Origin: an uncultured Acidilobus sp. JCHS
GTDB lineage: Archaea > Thermoproteota > Thermoprotei_A > Sulfolobales > Acidilobaceae
Reading direction: 5' to 3'
Assembly: GCA_000495735.1 (NCBI GenBank)
Contig: AYMD01000002.1
Location: forward strand, 209,793 to 273,792
Length of the DNA: 64,000 nucleotides
Position numbers and translations under genes: made by a program. Under the pieces are notes generated by a model. It saw nothing but the letters and a program-made list of their open reading frames with translations. It was not told the origin of the DNA and ran no database searches. This document shows, one piece after another, positions 43,143 through 51,487 of this stretch (position 1 is its first letter; each line of letters begins with the position of its first letter).

Positions 43143-43804
43143 CTCTTCATCGCCCCCAGGGCCTCCCCGCCCACCGACTTAGCGGCAGCGAGGGGGTCGC
43201 TGGCCTCAAGAATAGTGCGGCCAACTATCTCATAGTCTGCCCCGGCGCAGAGCGCCTCGCCTGGCCTCGCGCCCTGGACGCCAACGCCTGGTGAGAAGAT
43301 CTTCACGTCCCTCAGCCTGCCCCTTATGACCCTTATCACGTCAGGCCTCGTAGCCGGCGCCACAATCCCCCACGCGTTGAGGTCCCTCGCCAGCCCGATG
43401 ACCCTATCAGTTATAGCGTCGTAGAACTCCTGGGAGCCCGGATGGCTCATAGAGGCTACCAAGATAAGCTTGACGTCCCACTTGCTAAGCTCCTCTGAAA
43501 GAACGTCAAGCCCTCCCCTCCTTCCAACAAAGGCGTGAGCTATGACGGCATCAACGTAGTCCTTGACCAGCGATGTCGTCCTTACCATTATGTCCCCTAT
43601 GTCGGCCAGCTTTAGGTCAGCTATCATGAGCGCGTCGCCGACGGCGTCCCTGAGGTCCTTAAGGAACGCCGTGCCGCATGATATGAGCATGGGCAGCCCT
43701 ACCTTGAAGCCCGAAAGCACCTGCGAGAGCTCTTCCGATAACAATATTATCCTCTCGTCGCAGCTGGTCGCGTCTATCGCGAGCACTACCGGGTACCTGT
43801 CCAT
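43127..43804 (-). CDS. pyrF: Orotidine-5'-phosphate decarboxylase
   Basis: 225-residue TIM barrel: VVLAIDATS, FKVGLPMLISCG, MIADLKLADIGDIM (catalytic Lys/Asp array DxKxxDI), VGRRGGLDVL, ILVASMSHPGS, FSPGVGVQGARPGEAL and YEIVGRTILEA. Final step to UMP. Upstream-most gene of the pyrimidine block. Confidence 0.96.
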   Translation of the reverse strand: MDRYPVVLAIDATSCDERIILLSEELSQVLSGFKVGLPMLISCGTAFLKDLRDAVGDALMIADLKLADIGDIMVRTTSLVKDYVDAVIAHAFVGRRGGLDVLSEELSKWDVKLILVASMSHPGSQEFYDAITDRVIGLARDLNAWGIVAPATRPDVIRVIRGRLRDVKIFSPGVGVQGARPGEALCAGADYEIVGRTILEASDPLAAAKSVGGEALGAMKRCQRA

Positions 43805-43936
43805 GGCTTACCACCGGACAGGGGACAAGCCCCTTTGAAGCCTTGCTCGTTCACGCTTTAAACAAAGTAGCCGTATATCACCGACTTGGATTAAAGCTAT
43901 TATTCAAGGAAAGGGCCCTAACGTCAGGCGAATAGA

Positions 43937-44797
43937 GTGACCAAGGTCTTCGTGATTGGCCTCGGCAGGATGGGAAGGGGGATCGTCAAGAACCTCGTAA
44001 AGAAGGGCTACTCCGTGCTAGGTTATGACGTATCCCCTAGGTCCTATGAGCTGCTTGCCGACATCACAGGCTTCAGGCCTGCCGCTCTCCCTGAAGCAAG
44101 AGAAGCCGATTACGTCCTCCTGACACTTCCCACAGCCCGTGAGCTCTTAGGAGTGTTAGACGAGATTACGGGAAGCAAGGGAGTCATAATAAATATGACC
44201 ACAGTGGGCCTTGATGACGCCAAGGCCGCCGCTTCCAAGGCTGCCTCGATGAACTTGAGGTACCTGACAGCAATGATGGAGGGTGGCCCAGCTAACGCTG
44301 AGACAGGCACCTTAACGCTTTACGTAGGAGGACCCGTGGAGGTTTACAATAGTTCCCTGGCCTTCCTCAGGGACGTCGGAAACCCCATTTACGTGGGCTC
44401 TCATGAGGCTGCCACGACGATTAAGCTGCTCAGCACCGCGATCCTCCTTGCGAACACGGCAATATTGGCTGAGGCCTCACAGGCGCTCCTACGCCTTGGC
44501 CTAGAGCCTGACCTGCTGGTGAAGGCCCTCTCCTCGGGTGGTGCTGACTCGGCGCAGCTGAGGTCAAGGCTTCCCATGATGCTCTCAGGCCTATACAAGG
44601 ACGTCTTCTCAGTAGACCTCGGGGTCTACGTACTTGAAGAGGCTATCAAGGCCGCTAGAGCGCTTGGAAGCGACTACACGCCGCTGCTTTCACAGGTAGT
44701 GGAGCTCCTGAGGGCTGCCAGAGGGCTTGGCCTCGGGTCACATGACGTAGCCGAGGTCGCTGAAGTGTATAAGTACCTCACTTCAAGGAGGAGCTAG
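43937..44797 (+). CDS. Beta-hydroxyacid dehydrogenase (HIBADH/glyoxylate reductase-like)
   Basis: 286 residues, GTG start. Rossmann motif VIGLGRMGRGIVKNLV; substrate-binding MEGGPANAETGTLTLYVGG; catalytic Lys in AATTIKLLSTAILLAN; a C-terminal helical dimer domain. Followed directly by ridA with a shared junction, so co-transcribed. The substrate is uncertain. Confidence 0.82.
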   Translation: MTKVFVIGLGRMGRGIVKNLVKKGYSVLGYDVSPRSYELLADITGFRPAALPEAREADYVLLTLPTARELLGVLDEITGSKGVIINMTTVGLDDAKAAASKAASMNLRYLTAMMEGGPANAETGTLTLYVGGPVEVYNSSLAFLRDVGNPIYVGSHEAATTIKLLSTAILLANTAILAEASQALLRLGLEPDLLVKALSSGGADSAQLRSRLPMMLSGLYKDVFSVDLGVYVLEEAIKAARALGSDYTPLLSQVVELLRAARGLGLGSHDVAEVAEVYKYLTSRRS

Positions 44798-45190
44798 GTG
44801 ACCACCGTGAAGGAGGCCGTGTTCACTGACAAGGCCCCTAGGCCTGTAGGCCCCTACAGCCAGGCCATAGTGGCAGGCGACCTAGTGTTCGTCTCAGGCC
44901 AGATCCCTATAGACCCTTGCACTGGAAAGCTCATAGAGGGCGACTTCGAGGCCCAGGTCAGGAGGGTCCTCGAGAACCTAAAGGCAATACTTGAGGCCGC
45001 GGGTCTGACCCTTGACGACGTTGTTAAGGTCACCGCGTTCCTGAAGGACCCTTCCAAGTTCCAGGACTTCAACAGGGTCTACTCGGAGTACTTCAAGGGC
45101 TCCTTCCCAGCCAGGACAACGGTGTTCGTGGCGGACCTTCCCGCTGGAGCCCAGGTCGAGGTAGAGGCGATAGCCCTGAGGCCTAGGTAG
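44798..45190 (+). CDS. ridA: RidA/YjgF reactive enamine deaminase
   Basis: 130 residues, GTG start immediately after the preceding TAG. PVGPYSQAIVAGDLVFVSGQIPI, DDVVKVTAFLKDPSKF and PARTTVFVADLPAGAQVEVEAIA; the substrate-binding Arg is in FPARTTV. Hydrolyses enamine/imine intermediates of PLP enzymes. Tail overlaps ribL by 8 bases. Confidence 0.95.
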   Translation: MTTVKEAVFTDKAPRPVGPYSQAIVAGDLVFVSGQIPIDPCTGKLIEGDFEAQVRRVLENLKAILEAAGLTLDDVVKVTAFLKDPSKFQDFNRVYSEYFKGSFPARTTVFVADLPAGAQVEVEAIALRPR

Positions 45191-45932
45191 CCCCAGAGGA
45201 CTGGTCCTCCTTCAGGCCATTAAGGCACGCCTTTTTTATCAGGTCCCTGACCCCCCTCATGCCTCCAGCAAAGGGCACCTTCTCCTTGAACCTTATCACC
45301 TGAGGCCTCTTGCCCGTCCTCCTCTCTAGCTCGTCTTCAAGCCACCGCTCATCCATGGGCTGGTCAGGACCCAGGACTACATAGTCAGGCCCTATAAGCT
45401 CTAAGGGCTTGAGGTAATCCTTCTCGTCCCCCATCACGACCTCGTATACGTACTTCAGTGATGACAGTACCAGGGCCCTGGAAGCCTCGTCAAGTATTGG
45501 GGGTCTGCCCTTGTCCTTTATAACGTTCTCATCCCTGGCAACTATCACGTAGACCTTGCCCAGCTGTGAGGCGAACCTGAGGAGCTCTATGTGGCCAGGG
45601 TGAACTATGTCAAAGGTCCCAGCCACGACGACCTTCTTCTCCTCCAGAGGCCTAGGCCACTTTATATCGACAAGTCCCGCGTGTCTTAGCGAGTCCAGCA
45701 GGCCCTCCGCGTAAGATATTGATATCAGTGAGTCCACGTAGTCCCCTTTGTTCAGGTAATACTCGGCATCCCTGAGGTATGCCTCTGCGTTCTCAAGCAG
45801 GTTGGCCAGGCCCTTATCGGTTATAGTCCTTGGTGCGCTGTTAACAGCTCGCTTAAGTTCCGAGAGGGCCTGCCTGAAGCCCAAAACGTACCTCCTGGCC
45901 CTCTCCTCTAGGTGATTATCCAAGATCGACAC
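45183..45932 (-). CDS. DUF357 domain fused to a RibL-like cytidylyltransferase
   Basis: 249 residues in two parts. Residues about 8-85 are a helical DUF357 domain (LENAEAYLRDAEYYLNKGDY, ISYAEGLLDSLRHAG). From about 98 a nucleotidyltransferase domain follows: VVAGTFDIVHPGHIELLRFA with the HxGH motif, RPPILDEASRALVLSSLKYV (ISSS-like region), DYVVLGPDQPMDE. The catalytic half matches archaeal FAD synthetase (RibL). The accessory domain is probably dimerising. Downstream of secE-spt5 with 7 bases between, so likely in that operon. Confidence 0.85.
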   Translation of the reverse strand: MSILDNHLEERARRYVLGFRQALSELKRAVNSAPRTITDKGLANLLENAEAYLRDAEYYLNKGDYVDSLISISYAEGLLDSLRHAGLVDIKWPRPLEEKKVVVAGTFDIVHPGHIELLRFASQLGKVYVIVARDENVIKDKGRPPILDEASRALVLSSLKYVYEVVMGDEKDYLKPLELIGPDYVVLGPDQPMDERWLEDELERRTGKRPQVIRFKEKVPFAGGMRGVRDLIKKACLNGLKEDQSSGAT

Positions 45933-45939
45933 CTATCTA

Positions 45940-46437
45940 TCACTTGGCCTCAGACTCAGAGATAGGCTTAACCTGGTCTATGGGAACCGTGACCACGATC
46001 TTGGAGTCGCCCTCAAGGAGCGTTATGTCGACGTCGCTCTTCCTGACCTCAATGACTCTTCCCTTCATGCCCTTGAAGGGCCCGCCTATGACCTGTATTA
46101 GCTGGCCCCTTTCAACCGCGACCTCTGCGACCGCCGGCTTGATGAGCTTAATTACGTCATCTATCGTTACAGGTATAGGCCTCCTGCCCCTTACGTACCT
46201 GATCCCCTTTATCAGGTAATACAGGTCAGTCACGTCGCCCACCTCCACAAAGACCACGTTCTTGTAGTCCTTAGAGAACACTACGCTTCTTACGTCAAGG
46301 TTTAAGGCCTTTGCCCTCTCGCCGAGGATCAGGGCCACCTTCTCCTCATAGCCACCCATCACCTTCAGGGCGTAGAACTTGCTTGGCTTTGGGGACCCTT
46401 GTCCCTGCGGCTGGGCCTGCCCTGACAAAGGCTTCAC
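45940..46437 (-). CDS. spt5: Transcription elongation factor Spt5 (NusG)
   Basis: 165 residues. NGN domain (FYALKVMGGYEEKVALILGE, VVFVEVGDVTDLYYLIKGIR) and one KOW domain (VERGQLIQVIGGPFKGMKGR). A short hydrophilic N-terminal stretch precedes. Works with Spt4 on RNA polymerase. One base after secE. The usual L11-L1-L10-L12 continuation is not here. Confidence 0.96.
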   Translation of the reverse strand: MKPLSGQAQPQGQGSPKPSKFYALKVMGGYEEKVALILGERAKALNLDVRSVVFSKDYKNVVFVEVGDVTDLYYLIKGIRYVRGRRPIPVTIDDVIKLIKPAVAEVAVERGQLIQVIGGPFKGMKGRVIEVRKSDVDITLLEGDSKIVVTVPIDQVKPISESEAK

Positions 46438-46438
46438 C

Positions 46439-46621
46439 TCAGCCTACCACGAAGAGTACGTATAACAGGTGTATTATATAGGCCAGAACGCCAACCAGGA
46501 GGAACCCGATTATGGTCAGCCTGGCCAGGACCGAGAACTCCTCCTCGTCAGGCTTCCTGGATAGCAGCACCACCCTTCTCCAGGCCGCTACGTGGTTCTT
46601 CAGCCTGTCCCTGAATCCCAT
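46439..46621 (-). CDS. secE: SecE/Sec61-gamma preprotein translocase subunit
   Basis: 60 residues: amphipathic helix (HVAAWRRVVLLSRKPDEEEF) followed by one membrane span (ARLTIIGFLLVGVLAYIIHL). Part of SecYE-beta. Operon with spt5, the universal archaeal pairing. Confidence 0.95.
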   Translation of the reverse strand: MGFRDRLKNHVAAWRRVVLLSRKPDEEEFSVLARLTIIGFLLVGVLAYIIHLLYVLFVVG

Positions 46622-46718
46622 TGCTAGGCGGCGCCCCGCTTAAACCGGGCTCGCGGGCTTAAGTGCCTTAGCAGGCGTGGCTGATACCTTCAGCCCTGTA
46701 GAGCTCCAATAGAGCTTA

Positions 46719-46748
46719 CCTCCTCCTTGTCCTGAAGGGCAGGGCTTG
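46719..46748 (-). other. IS605-like right-end hairpin beside repeat R2
   Basis: ACCTCCTCCTTGTCCTGAAG then GGCAGGGC. An eight-pair stem CCTTGTCC/GGGCAGGG (with G-T pairs) closes on a TGAA loop. On the minus strand it follows the R2 TnpB-tail relic by about 30 bases, the position expected of a transposon right end. Confidence 0.5.
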
Positions 46749-46779
46749 CAACATCTGAACTGACGCAGCGCCCCCCGTA

Positions 46780-46989
46780 GGGGGTTCAGCTCTCATATAG
46801 GTTGTTGCCTTACGGTCATCGCCTCATCCCTGTTCCCCCGCACCCCGCTCGGGCCTTCATTGGGCTTGGGGGCGTTCAGGGCCACCCCAGGGGCCCCACA
46901 TCTTGAGTGCTCTTTTACGTACCTCCTGTATGTGCTGATCGCGGTGACGACTTATAAACCTATACGAAAGTTGAAACAGCTACGTAGGG
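46780..46989 (-). repeat. Repeat copy R2: TnpB-tail relic / candidate omega-RNA-like element
   Basis: Minus-strand frame reads AISTYRRYVKEHSRCGAPGV and ALNAPKPNEGPSGVRGNRDE, then AMTVRQQPI and stop. It aligns residue for residue with R1. TATA-like TTTATAA is kept at plus 46953-46959. Unlike R1 and R3 it still has the terminal hairpin downstream. The rest of gap 46622-47022 is featureless apart from these. No zinc-finger or RuvC part of a TnpB is recognisable upstream. Confidence 0.6.
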
Positions 46990-47022
46990 TCCTTCACCTT
47001 GAGCTGCCCTGGCGTTCAGCCG

Positions 47023-47697
47023 CTAGGGTGACAGCCCTTGAGCTGCCAGGGCCTGCTTGTACTCAGCCGCCAGGTCCCTTCTCCTGACCCTGCCCTTGGG
47101 GGTCTCCTCAAGCCACGCCGCAGTCCTGAACCTGTAGACCTTGACCCTCTCGTCGCGCCAGCAGTCAGGCCACAGGCCCGCCTTTATGCACGTCTCTGAC
47201 AGGAAGGTCTCAACGTCCCACATGTTCTCTACAGGCACCTCGGGCAGGAGTAGCCCCCTGTAGATGCCTTTCTCAACTACCAGCCCGTCCCTACCTATCT
47301 CGACGAACTCCAGGCGGCCCTTCACGTCACGCGGGGCCTCCTCAAGGGCTGAGAGCACGGAGACCTCAAAGGTCACGTAGTCAAGCTCCTGCCTCTCCAT
47401 AGGCATGAACCTTGGGTCGTTGAAGGCAGCCTCGACCGCTACCTCTATAACTGACCTCACCAGGGGCCTTACCGGCTCTATGAACCCTATGCAGCCCCTG
47501 AGGCTCCTCGAGCTTCCCTCATAGGTCTCTATCGTCACGAACGCAGCGCCTGGCCTGTAAGCCACAGGCGGCAGGCCCTGAGGGGCAGGCATTAGCTCCT
47601 TCCTGTCAAAGTAGTGCTCAACGCTCTTCCTGGCCAGTCTTACTAGCTGCTCCCCCAACGAGTCATCTACCTCGTCAGGGTCCACGGGCCTTTCCAA
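47023..47697 (-). CDS. AMMECR1-domain protein (AmmeMemoRadiSam A)
   Basis: 224 residues: GAAFVTIETYEGSSRSLRGC (with RGCIGF, the signature hexapeptide LRGCIG), AVEAAFNDPRFMPM, LDYVTFEVSVLS and GLLLPEVPVENMWDVETFL. The function is unknown in archaea; the family often pairs with MEMO (here at 3719) and a radical SAM protein (not in this window). ATG start. Confidence 0.92.
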   Translation of the reverse strand: MERPVDPDEVDDSLGEQLVRLARKSVEHYFDRKELMPAPQGLPPVAYRPGAAFVTIETYEGSSRSLRGCIGFIEPVRPLVRSVIEVAVEAAFNDPRFMPMERQELDYVTFEVSVLSALEEAPRDVKGRLEFVEIGRDGLVVEKGIYRGLLLPEVPVENMWDVETFLSETCIKAGLWPDCWRDERVKVYRFRTAAWLEETPKGRVRRRDLAAEYKQALAAQGLSP

Positions 47698-47839
47698 GCC
47701 TCACACCACGTTGTTACGGTCAAGGGAGCGGTCTTAAGTGCAAACTGACGTCCGGTCTTAAGTTGAAAGGTAAATAAAGCCCCTCGGCTCAGAGCTTCCA
47801 AGAGCGACTATCGCCAGCGCTGCCGCGCCAAGGGAGGGA

Positions 47840-48109
47840 ATGAGAATGGACAACGACGGAGAGGTAGAGGTGCTCTGCCCACGGTGCAGGGTGCCCATGA
47901 ACTACTACTCGAGGACAGAGAAGTCCAGCAGGTCCAGCGGAGGCGCTGAGATAAAGGTGACCAGGTTCTACAAGTGCCCAGTGTGCGGAAGGACTGTAAT
48001 TGACGAAGAGCTCCTGCTAAGGGAGACGCCTGAAGGTATTGTGGTTACAGCCAGGAGAAACGGCCTTGAAAAGTTGGCAATTGTGAAAAAGGTCGTTAGA
48101 CCCGCCTAA
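47840..48109 (+). CDS. Small zinc-ribbon protein
   Basis: 89 residues. CPRC (residues 13-16) and CPVC (about 47-50) form a C4 zinc ribbon separated by a Ser-rich hairpin. The rest is short strands and a basic C-terminus. ATG 47840, or ATG 47846. Probably nucleic acid binding, by fold only. Confidence 0.65.
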   Translation: MRMDNDGEVEVLCPRCRVPMNYYSRTEKSSRSSGGAEIKVTRFYKCPVCGRTVIDEELLLRETPEGIVVTARRNGLEKLAIVKKVVRPA

Positions 48110-48174
48110 CCTCAGGCCTTTTTGCCCCGTCCTTCCACGTGTTTTATCATGAGCTCTTAGGCGGCCGTCCTGAG

Positions 48175-48939
48175 TTAAAGCCGCTTAACGACCTCCTTCA
48201 GCTTATCGTCGCAGCTGTGAACGGTAACCGAGTTAGGCCTCGTCGTAGTTAACCTGCTCCTCTCAAGCTTGCTAAGCCTGTCGGCCACGCCTAGGGGGTA
48301 GGGAAGGGCGAGACCCGACCTTAACATCGGCCTCACGAGCTCCAGGGACTTCCTCACGTCAACCAGGTTGCCAGGGCTCACATATATCATGCCCCTGGAG
48401 GTCTCTATGGCCACGCCCAGGACGCCCTCATCAGAGGTTATGCAGAGGCCCAGGTCGCACTGCTCAAGCCTTCCGTAGAGCAACCTCTTAGCCACCCCAA
48501 TGGACGGAACCCCCAGCGCCACCCCCACGTGGGAGGCTATGCCGAAACGCCTTGGGTGCGCTATACCGTGGCCGTCAACCAGGGTAAGCCCTACCCTATA
48601 CCTAGTCATCAAGGCAATCGCGGCAGGCGCCATCAGCTGCATCTCCCTGAAGGCCAGAAGCCCGGGCACGTAGGGCACGCAGACGGGCCCCCTGGACTCG
48701 TAACACGCTAACGGCTCGCCTTCAGGCGTGAAGGCCGCGGCGACGGCTACCCCGTAGGACTCCCGTGGGCCCCAGTAGGACGCGTCGAGCGCCATGATAG
48801 CCCTGCTCAGGACGTCGTCGCCAGGCCACCTCAGGGTTACCTTAAGCCTCAGGGCGTTCTGGGCCCTGACGGCCCTCTCGTACGAGAACGCCTCCCTTAC
48901 GCCCCTGCAGACCTCAGGGGGAGCCCCTGTCCTCAACAA
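48175..48939 (-). CDS. nfi: Endonuclease V
   Basis: 254 residues: MALDASYWG (catalytic Asp), YVPGLLAFREMQ (catalytic Glu), LTLVDGHGIAHPRRFGIASHVGVALG (catalytic Asp/His) and SIGVAKRLLYG (the Tyr-wedge region is PYVPG). Nicks one base 3' of deoxyinosine, repairing adenine deamination, which is frequent in thermophiles. Its start overlaps the psmB 3' end by 26 bases; a more downstream start is possible. Confidence 0.92.
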   Translation of the reverse strand: MLRTGAPPEVCRGVREAFSYERAVRAQNALRLKVTLRWPGDDVLSRAIMALDASYWGPRESYGVAVAAAFTPEGEPLACYESRGPVCVPYVPGLLAFREMQLMAPAAIALMTRYRVGLTLVDGHGIAHPRRFGIASHVGVALGVPSIGVAKRLLYGRLEQCDLGLCITSDEGVLGVAIETSRGMIYVSPGNLVDVRKSLELVRPMLRSGLALPYPLGVADRLSKLERSRLTTTRPNSVTVHSCDDKLKEVVKRL

Positions 48940-49609
48940 CCCTCAGCCTTAGGCTCCTCTCCTTAGCCTCGCCGGCGACGCTTATGGTGAGGACGTCTAT
49001 GCCGTCGCCAGTCGAGGCGTCGCGCTCCATCGAGACCCTTAAAGCGCTCACGGCCAGCTCCTCGGCCTCCGCCAGGCTCATGTCGTCCCTGTACTGGCTC
49101 TCCAGCAGCCCTAACGCTGTCGTGGCGCCTGAGCCAACAGCCATGTACTTGTCCTCCGACACGGAGCCCAGCGAGTCGAGGGTGAACACCTTAGGCTGGC
49201 CGTCCCTGTCAATGCCTCCTACCACTGCCTCTATCAGGAAGGGCAGCACCTTGTAGGAGTAAAGTATTGACGAGAGGAGCTTAGCTATCGAGTAGAGGCT
49301 CATAGGCCTCTCGCTGGTCAGCTCGTAGTACTTGCTCTCAGCGCTTAGGAACCTCACTATGGCGCCTACGTCAGCGTAGAGGCCGCTCATCGCTATGCCG
49401 ACCCTGTTGTTCAGGAGGAAGACCTTCTTGGCGTTCCTGCTCATGACGAAGGACCCGTAGGCCATCCTCTTATCTGTAGCTAGCACTACGCCGTCCTTGG
49501 CCCTTAAGCCGACGGCCGTCCCCTGCTCTATCTGGTAGGCCACTGGTGCCACCTTGTAGTTGGAGCCGCGCAGGGAATTTAAGTGACAGTTGGTCAGATC
49601 TGTTGACAT
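48914..49609 (-). CDS. psmB: Proteasome beta subunit lacking the Thr1 nucleophile
   Basis: About 231 residues from ATG 49609; TATA-like ATTATATAG lies about 43-51 bases upstream. The core aligns with 20S beta subunits: GTAVGLRAKDGVVLATDKRM, MSGLYADVGAIVRFL, VGSGATTALGLLES and GDGIDVLTI. In register with Thermoplasma beta (TTTVGITLKDAVIMATERR) the Thr1 position is Gly, preceded by Gln. The mature N-terminal nucleophile is therefore missing. Sulfolobus has an equivalent (ATAVG) non-catalytic beta beside an active one. An active partner must be encoded elsewhere. Confidence 0.9.
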   Translation of the reverse strand: MSTDLTNCHLNSLRGSNYKVAPVAYQIEQGTAVGLRAKDGVVLATDKRMAYGSFVMSRNAKKVFLLNNRVGIAMSGLYADVGAIVRFLSAESKYYELTSERPMSLYSIAKLLSSILYSYKVLPFLIEAVVGGIDRDGQPKVFTLDSLGSVSEDKYMAVGSGATTALGLLESQYRDDMSLAEAEELAVSALRVSMERDASTGDGIDVLTISVAGEAKERSLRLRVVEDRGSP

Positions 49610-49651
49610 AGAACTTGGCTTTCCTTGAGCTTGAAGCCGCAAAAACGTAAA

Positions 49652-49660
49652 CTATATAAT
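49652..49660 (-). promoter_or_regulatory. TATA box for psmB
   Basis: Minus strand ATTATATAG in an AT-rich block (49649-49680). It supports initiation near ATG 49609, not the in-frame TTG at 49642. Confidence 0.5.
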
Positions 49661-49712
49661 TTTAACAAACCTTATAACTTCATAACCATAAGACAGCCCT
49701 GGTGGTGCCCTC

Positions 49713-51290
49713 TTGAGGACCAAGAGGGCCCTGGCCCTCGTCCTTATCATCATTGTCTTGGCATCGCTGCTCGCCGGGCTGTTCTACCTGACGCCTGGCC
49801 TGCTCTACTGGAGGGATGTAATAATAAGGGCTTACGCTGTAGGAAGCCACCACACGCTGGTCTGGCTCACCAACGCCTCCTTCTCCGTGTGGGCCTGGGC
49901 GCCGACCCCCAACGGAACTATGTTCATACCTATCTACAACGGGACAGGGCTCCAGGCGGTGATAGGCCCGGGCAGGCTGGTCAGGTGGGCCGATGACTGG
50001 GTGCACGCATACGGCGATGCCGCCGTAAGCGCCTTTGAGCCATCGATAATAATATGGGTCTCATACTCTATACCTCTGCCCAACGGCAGCGTCGAGCTCG
50101 TGGCTCAGCCCTTCTACAGGCCCCTTAACCTCAGCTTCCCGCTGAGCGGCATTTGGGGCGTGGTAGTAAACGCTGTGATGGGCCGCCCCTTCAGGACCAT
50201 CCTGAACGCCAGCGGAGCGGCCGCAAAGGGCTCAGGTGATGCGTTGACATTCTCACCCCCATTCTACGTGGTACCTCACGTCATTGCTTGGTACTCTAAC
50301 GACAAGGACATGGCGCCCATAAGCCTCGCCGTGGCCTTAGCGCAGCCCAGTCCTCTCATCACTTCTTTTAATGAAGGCTTAGCAGCTGTGAATATAGTAC
50401 CAATAGGATTCCCTGCCACCGTGGACTCCGTCACGTTGTCTGGCAGCGAGTTCGAGGCCGCCCTAAGGGACGCTGAGTCGGGAAATCTATTACAGGCCGT
50501 CAGGATGCTTTCCCCGGTAATGGGGCCTGCGCTTAACTACACGATCCTCATAAGCAACACCGCGGCGGCCGTCAGCATCCCACCGGGTCATGAAGGCATA
50601 GCCCAGCTCTACATAGTTGGCCAGGGCGCGCTGGTCAACTGGACTGAGCAGAGCGCTTCCGGCAGGCCAGTAACCTGGTACCTCAGCCTCCAGCCGACGG
50701 AGGCTAAGCTCGCGAAGGTCATGCACTACACGACTATTGCGACCTATGACTGGGAGGGCTACGACCCATGCATTAACCTGAGCGAGTGGGCCCGTGAGCA
50801 ACAGGTCCTCATGCAGAACTCAAGCTACTTCTTCAAGGCTGGCATGAACTCCACGTGCCCTCTCCCCAAAACGCCAGCGCCCGTCATATGGCAGGACTAC
50901 GCCACTAACCTGACGCATTACGCTACGGTGAAGCCTGGCGATAACTTCATAGAGCTCTCTTATGAGCTCTCACACAGCGTTAACGGGACCATCATAAACA
51001 CCTTGGGCGCGGGCGTCGACCTCGGCTCGGCAATAGCGTCAGTGATGGAGGGCAAGGATTTCGGCCAGCCGGGGGCAACCGCCTTCGCGGATCTAATAGC
51101 GGGGGTCCTCGATCCCTTCCAATACTGGGTATATAACGAAATTACGGCGTTCAACGACCTGCCGCGTGGCTATTACGTTAACGTATACTTCAATGACCTG
51201 ACCCCCGTGTACTATAACGCCAGCGGCTACGGCTTCACCCTGCCCGGGAAGCTGGTGCTCATAAACGTGACATCATCGCATGAAGGTTAA
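49713..51290 (+). CDS. Membrane-anchored, sequon-rich surface protein of unknown function
   Basis: 525 residues, TTG start. Basic N-terminus and a hydrophobic segment (residues 6-27) act as signal anchor; no second clear span. The remaining 490 residues are external-looking, rich in aromatic residues and Gly, with about 15 Asn-x-Ser/Thr sequons (for example NAS, NGT, NLS, NYT, NWT). Two cysteines (YDPCINLS, NSTCPLP) could form a disulfide. No family recognised. It directly precedes cdvB in the place where cdvA stands in Sulfolobus but bears no resemblance to CdvA. Confidence 0.65.
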   Translation: MRTKRALALVLIIIVLASLLAGLFYLTPGLLYWRDVIIRAYAVGSHHTLVWLTNASFSVWAWAPTPNGTMFIPIYNGTGLQAVIGPGRLVRWADDWVHAYGDAAVSAFEPSIIIWVSYSIPLPNGSVELVAQPFYRPLNLSFPLSGIWGVVVNAVMGRPFRTILNASGAAAKGSGDALTFSPPFYVVPHVIAWYSNDKDMAPISLAVALAQPSPLITSFNEGLAAVNIVPIGFPATVDSVTLSGSEFEAALRDAESGNLLQAVRMLSPVMGPALNYTILISNTAAAVSIPPGHEGIAQLYIVGQGALVNWTEQSASGRPVTWYLSLQPTEAKLAKVMHYTTIATYDWEGYDPCINLSEWAREQQVLMQNSSYFFKAGMNSTCPLPKTPAPVIWQDYATNLTHYATVKPGDNFIELSYELSHSVNGTIINTLGAGVDLGSAIASVMEGKDFGQPGATAFADLIAGVLDPFQYWVYNEITAFNDLPRGYYVNVYFNDLTPVYYNASGYGFTLPGKLVLINVTSSHEG

Positions 51291-51487
51291 GGGAGGACAT
51301 AGGTCAAGGTACTTTTGAGCATCTAATTGAAAAACCCTTCGTGGTGGAACCTCCACAGCCTTGGCCTGCAGAAGGGCAGGCTGTCAAGAGGAAGGCCGGC
51401 CCAAGGACCTGGCACGAAATCGTTCAGCCAGTAATACTCCCCCTGCCCTGCTAAGGCCTACTAAAGTCTAACAGCAGAAGACGGAGG

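Noticed and set aside
51291-51487. Hairpins (GTGGAACCTCCAC; GCCTGCAGAAGGGCAGGC) upstream of cdvB considered as a regulatory RNA
   Set aside because: Short stems expected by chance at this GC content; could be a terminator, but there is no T-run to support it.
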